Source: Rhynchopus sp. YZ270_cl-10
Lineage: Eukaryota; Euglenozoa; Diplonemea; Diplonemida; Diplonemidae
Direction of reading: 5' to 3'
Length of the DNA stretch: 64,000 bases
Assembly: GCA_964035575.1 (NCBI GenBank)
Contig: OZ037845.1
Location: 1,116,001-1,180,000, forward strand
This document shows, piece by piece, positions 60,355-64,000 of this stretch (within the stretch, counting starts at the first letter, position 1; every line of letters begins with the position of its first letter). Both the position numbers and the translations under genes were made by a program. The notes beneath the pieces were generated by a model. That model saw only the letters and a list, made by a program, of their open reading frames with translations, searched no databases and was not told where the DNA came from.

Positions 60355-62484
60355 ATGCTGTCGCTATTAGAGAACATCATCTCTGCGCGGGGCAGTCTTG
60401 AAGGGGTGGGGCGACAGCGGAATAAGGACGTTCTATGTGTTGCGCTGTGGGCTTTAGTGGTGGGTCTTTGTGTGCTGCTTCCTTGGTTTGTCGGCGACAG
60501 CTTCGCCCTAGGCCACCTCGGGGCCGTATTCATTCTCCTCTGTGGCACCGCAATCCTCACGCTAAGCTGCTGCGGCCGCGTAACCTCTGTCTTTTACATC
60601 AAAGCCTTCATTATTATTATCTTCACCTCCGTACTGCTCGTTGATATGTCGTACCGTGCTGTAGGAGGTGTCGCATGGCCATTATGTCTGGTGATCATCG
60701 ACCTCTCAGCAGGGTTGAACCTAGGTGAAACACTTCCCCTCCGTCTGACCTATGTGGGGACAGTGTGGTTGGTGGTGCAGCTTTTTGAAAGGGTGTTTCG
60801 CTTTGGTCTGTATGAGGTTCCGTTGCTGCCTTCGCAGGAGACACGATATGACGCTGCAATGGCAAAGCTGCAGTGCAAATCACTTCCGTGCGAGGACTCT
60901 GCAGAATGGGCTGTTGGAGTGGAGCTTGCTGCACTGTCAGTTTTTGTGTTGCATTTTTCTTCGATTCGCGCGCTCGCAAACCAGGCGAGGACAGAACGAT
61001 TGCTGCATGAAGAGTCGATGAAAGCGTTGCGCAAGGTAGCCAACATGCTAGCAGAATACGAGATTGACACTGCCCTGCATGCGCTAGACGGAATCGAGCT
61101 GAAGCATGAAATGAAGCTGGAATTTCTCCGATTGGAGCAGAATCTACGTCTGTACAGACCGTACCTTCCACATTGGATTCTCAACAAAGAGGGCACCCCT
61201 GGTGGTGGGGAGATGGACCGGAAGTTTAGTATGAACGTCGCACCACCTGGGGTGGTTGCGCGCGAGGCGACCATTGTGTTTACCGATGTCCGCAAATCGA
61301 CTGCCCTCTGGGAGCAGATCCCCGACGCCATGGAGCGTGCGATCGACATACACAACGAGGCCCTGCGCTACGTGGCCAGCTCCTACAACGGGTATGAGGT
61401 GAAGACGATCGGGGACGCTTTTATGGTGGCCTTTGAGACGCCAAGCGCAGGGATCAACTTTGCTTTGAGTTGCCATGAGGAGTTGCTTGAGTCGGAGTGG
61501 CCGGCTGGTATGCAGGAGGTTGTCATGTGCAGACGCGACGGTGAGATATGGGGCGGATTGACAGTCAGAATCGGTCTGAACCATGGTCCCGTAACCTTAG
61601 AGGAAAACGTGCTGACCGGCAGAACGGACTACCACGGACGTACCGTCAACATCGCTGCGCGTCTTGAAGGAAAGTGCAGCCCAGGGGCTGTAGCACTCCC
61701 CACAGAGCTGTGGGACCAAGAAGAGCCTGTGTGCCTCCTATCCAGGTCGTCTCCCCCCGTTGCCACCATCCTCAACGGTGTGTCCGAGCCCATCATGATT
61801 ACTCTAATATGGCCTATAGCCTTAGCAAAGCGGCAGGGGCGTCCGCTCAAGGATGTTGTCGCTTCGCACGCCTTTGGGCTCTCCTTGCATAACCCGAACA
61901 CAGAGCTTCGCAGCACCCACGCGACTGTCGGCATTCTGCAGTTCTGCGTGCAAAAGGAGGTGACCCAGGCTGGCGCGTCGTTGAATGCAGGGCTGGAGTC
62001 TGTAGCTGCGTTTCTCTCTGCGAGTGGAGGGACGTTGGTTACTGTGTTGGGGTTTCGTGCGTGCGTGGGGTGGAATATTACGAGACAGAGTGGCTCGCAT
62101 GCGGAGTGTTCTTTGTGGTTTATGCAACGTTTGCGGGTTGCGAAGAAGTGCATTGTGGAGGCGGCGGGGTTGTCCACTGGAGAGCTGTGGGTAGGGGATA
62201 TGGGCACGCAGACGAACAGGTTCATGACCGTCGCTGGCGACCCAGTGGACCACAGCTGGGAGCTCTGCAGCACCGCCCTCACCACGCACTGCGGCTGTCT
62301 TTACAGACCCCCGCCCTGCTCTGACCTCCCCTCCTCCCTCGCTGCCCTCCTCCGCCCAGCACCCCTAGTCAATAACCCCCAAGAGCAAAGCTGCGACCCA
62401 GTCTACGAACTAATCGATGAAGTCTCCCCACCAGCCTCCCCATATCACTCCGAGGGGGAAGAGAAGGGTGACGAGATCCGGTGA
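60355..62484 (+). CDS. Membrane adenylate cyclase with paired class III domains
   Basis: Single exon, 709 residues, ATG 6 nt after CCACCAG (AG 60347-60348). About five or six membrane segments lie between residues 23 and 215, then a coiled linker ending NLRLYRPYLPHWIL. The first cyclase domain (about 300-470) has metal-binding Asp311 (FTDV) and Asp354 (KTIGDAF), Lys350 and Asp425 for adenine, and Asn432/Arg436 (VNIAAR), so it should make cAMP. GYEVKTIGDAFM and the DYHGRTVN block resemble kinetoplastid and fungal enzymes. A second, poorly conserved domain (about 523-650) keeps only the frame (AAGLSTGELWVGDMG, TVAGDPVDHSWEL) and lacks the metal and transition-state residues, so it looks regulatory. 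It may dimerise internally with the first domain, like C1-C2 mammalian cyclases. Confidence 0.9.
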   Translation: MLSLLENIISARGSLEGVGRQRNKDVLCVALWALVVGLCVLLPWFVGDSFALGHLGAVFILLCGTAILTLSCCGRVTSVFYIKAFIIIIFTSVLLVDMSYRAVGGVAWPLCLVIIDLSAGLNLGETLPLRLTYVGTVWLVVQLFERVFRFGLYEVPLLPSQETRYDAAMAKLQCKSLPCEDSAEWAVGVELAALSVFVLHFSSIRALANQARTERLLHEESMKALRKVANMLAEYEIDTALHALDGIELKHEMKLEFLRLEQNLRLYRPYLPHWILNKEGTPGGGEMDRKFSMNVAPPGVVAREATIVFTDVRKSTALWEQIPDAMERAIDIHNEALRYVASSYNGYEVKTIGDAFMVAFETPSAGINFALSCHEELLESEWPAGMQEVVMCRRDGEIWGGLTVRIGLNHGPVTLEENVLTGRTDYHGRTVNIAARLEGKCSPGAVALPTELWDQEEPVCLLSRSSPPVATILNGVSEPIMITLIWPIALAKRQGRPLKDVVASHAFGLSLHNPNTELRSTHATVGILQFCVQKEVTQAGASLNAGLESVAAFLSASGGTLVTVLGFRACVGWNITRQSGSHAECSLWFMQRLRVAKKCIVEAAGLSTGELWVGDMGTQTNRFMTVAGDPVDHSWELCSTALTTHCGCLYRPPPCSDLPSSLAALLRPAPLVNNPQEQSCDPVYELIDEVSPPASPYHSEGEEKGDEIR

Positions 62485-62891
62485 TTTTCGGGAAAAAAAT
62501 GTTTGTTTTTAGTGTGCGGAGATCAGCGCTTTGTTTCTCATCTCATGTTTTATTATTGTGGGCCAGGGGGTGGTGCCTGCATCAACGATTTCCTTTTTTT
62601 CCCCTTTGCTTTGTCAAGCAAGGAAGGTGCGTGATGCTGGTCAGATTTACAAAAAATGGCGTCTCCCCCCTTTTTTTTTTGAATTGTTTGGGAATCACAT
62701 ACTCACCACTTTCATACAATTTACAGGACTTTACACAACCTTGGTAACACCTTGGGCACATCTTTTTCGCGGTTTTCCCTTGTATTTGACAAGAAATTTG
62801 TTGCAGGCAATCACAAGAGTTTTGAGTCTCCTTGGTGGAGGCGAGGGTTGGTACCTGTGTTTACACGTTCACAACGCGGAGACACAACAGG
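62485..62891. other. Short spacer
   Basis: T-rich, with a GTGGTGCCTGCATCAACGAT motif (62570) similar to one near 10470 and 46930. No gene. Confidence 0.55.
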
Positions 62892-64000
62892 ATGAGTTCA
62901 GATGCGAAAACGTCTGTACGAGAAAAACGCAGCTCGCGGCATCAACGATTTAATGCGCAGGGCATTGTGCCTTGGGCGCCCTCCCCGGTCTCGGACACAG
63001 TTACCCCCACGCTTCCTGAGCTTCCTAACTGGGCGTCGGAAAGGTATAGTGAACGGTTTTTGCGATCATCATCACCTGTGGCACGGATTGTTGTGAAGCG
63101 TTCACCACGGTCTGTACCGACCCCAGTTCAGACACCACAGACGGAGCAGAATATTGAGGTGGACGATGTCGAGTTGTCCTCCATCTCCTCCAAGGAGGCC
63201 AGCGAAGACAAGGAGCCTGTCTCGTCGCCCCCCTCCGACGACCCCGCATCTACCACGGACGAGCCTGCCCCGCTGCTGTCCTCCTCCTCCTCCTCTTCGC
63301 CTCCGTCGCCGTCTGCAGAGGTGTCCTCTGCTGAGGACGAACCTGCGCAACCGAGCAGCACCTCAGACAACGAGGGCAGCGATAAGAGTGTCTCTTCTTC
63401 TGACAACCGGCGACGCCGGCGGAGTCGGACGTCGATAGCGTTGCATGACATGCTTGATGCGGAGATAAAAGACTTTGTCAACTACATGCAGCTCAACGCA
63501 AAGGAGAGGAAGCACCGTGAGGACGTTGCGGCGCGGGTGCGTGTCGTGACGAAGGAGCTTTTCCCCGACAGCCAGCTCGACATCTTCGGCAGCTGGTCCA
63601 CGGACCTCGCGCTCCCCTCCTCCGACATCGATGTCACACTCTGCGGTGTCGAGCCCTCAGAAGCCACTGAGCTTGCAGAGGCACTCCAAACTGCCGGCTT
63701 CTCCACCCACCTCATCGCGACCTCGAAGGTCCCTATCTTGCGCCTCACAGACCCTGTCACAGGAGTGCACGCTGATATCTCATTCAACATGTCCCGCGCA
63801 GCAGCGTCGGCAGCAAACATGAAGAGATTAATGCAAAAATACCCTCTCGCACGGCCACTCATCATCGCATTGAAATCTATCCTCAAGCAGGGTAACATCA
63901 ATGAAGTCTACACGGTATGTTTTTTTTAAAAAAATGTCAAATAAATATGAAAAAATCAACGACAACAACAACAGGGTGGACTGAGCAGTTATTCGTTGTC
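62892..64000 (+). CDS. Trf4/PAPD5-type non-canonical poly(A) polymerase, 3' end beyond the window
   Basis: Exon 1 is 62892-63914 and exon 2 starts at 63975; the 60-nt intron is phase 0 (GTATGT..AACAACAG), with the conserved block reading EVYT-GGLSSYSL across it. The ATG at 62892 is used because the frame upstream opens only with TTG. A Ser/Pro/Glu-rich disordered region (residues about 25-170) precedes the nucleotidyltransferase core: LHDMLDAEIKDFVNYM, GSWSTDLALPSSDIDVTLCG (catalytic DxD in the SDIDV motif) and the third Asp in VHADISFN. Family members oligoadenylate nuclear RNAs for exosome decay or regulate mRNA and small RNA tails. The central domain and any Cid1-like end lie outside the window. 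Confidence 0.93.

Noticed and set aside
1-64000. Retrovirus-like, LTR, Polinton or other virus-derived elements
   Set aside because: No reverse transcriptase, integrase, capsid or long terminal direct repeats were recognised.

Overview
The window is nuclear DNA from a unicellular eukaryote. It has GT-AG introns, a eukaryotic ribosomal protein gene (S17), a GrpE with a mitochondrial presequence, a MAP3K-like kinase, a Mod5-type tRNA isopentenyltransferase with a C-terminal zinc finger, a Trf4-type nucleotidyltransferase and a membrane class III adenylate cyclase. Every convincing gene (17, two of them cut by the window edges) lies on the + strand. Each of the 16 visible starts has an AG, usually CAG after a pyrimidine- or CA-rich stretch, 1 to 47 nt upstream of the ATG. 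Co-directional genes plus a uniform acceptor before the start codon is the layout of polycistronic transcription with spliced-leader trans-splicing. With the kinetoplastid-like cyclase domain and ordinary GT-AG cis introns, this suggests a euglenozoan, perhaps a diplonemid. That lineage call is inference; no spliced-leader gene is visible here.

Region 1-14.3 kb: the end of an unrecognised gene, then three tandem paralogues (665, 6651, 12610) of an unrecognised type I membrane glycoprotein family. They share eight cysteines, the transmembrane region and intron positions, and are separated by 4-5 kb of T-rich DNA packed with short repeats. Region 14-48 kb is gene-poor: an unknown soluble protein (16863), an unknown four-span membrane protein (26034), GrpE (33613), a secreted Cys-rich repeat protein (35210) and a protein kinase (38085). 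Between them lie many small mobile elements: two hAT-like elements with perfect 8-bp target duplications, a mariner-like MITE, three elements with TGGTGTG ends, two large foldbacks, an element with GGCGAG subterminal repeats, and a stray LSU rRNA fragment with an A-rich tail. Region 48-64 kb is gene-dense and less homopolymeric: tRNA isopentenyltransferase, RPS17, a chromodomain-like protein, a secreted protein with 15 alternating pacifastin-like modules, two glutathione S-transferases, the adenylate cyclase and the Trf4-like gene.

The most unusual content is a set of short dispersed elements (about 40-110 nt), all found in the same orientation as the genes. They are built on hairpins whose paired arms change together from copy to copy (CTAAGC/GCTTAG, CTGAGC/GCTCAG, ATAGC/GCTAT, TGTGC/GCACA, TATGTGC/GCACATA) around a loop close to ACGAGAG, followed by a conserved tail and a T-tract. 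A second family has the same kind of compensatory change in a GCGTC...GGCGT stem. This is the signature of selection on, or ancestry from, a structured RNA, and I do not recognise the family. No retrovirus-like or other virus-derived element was recognised.
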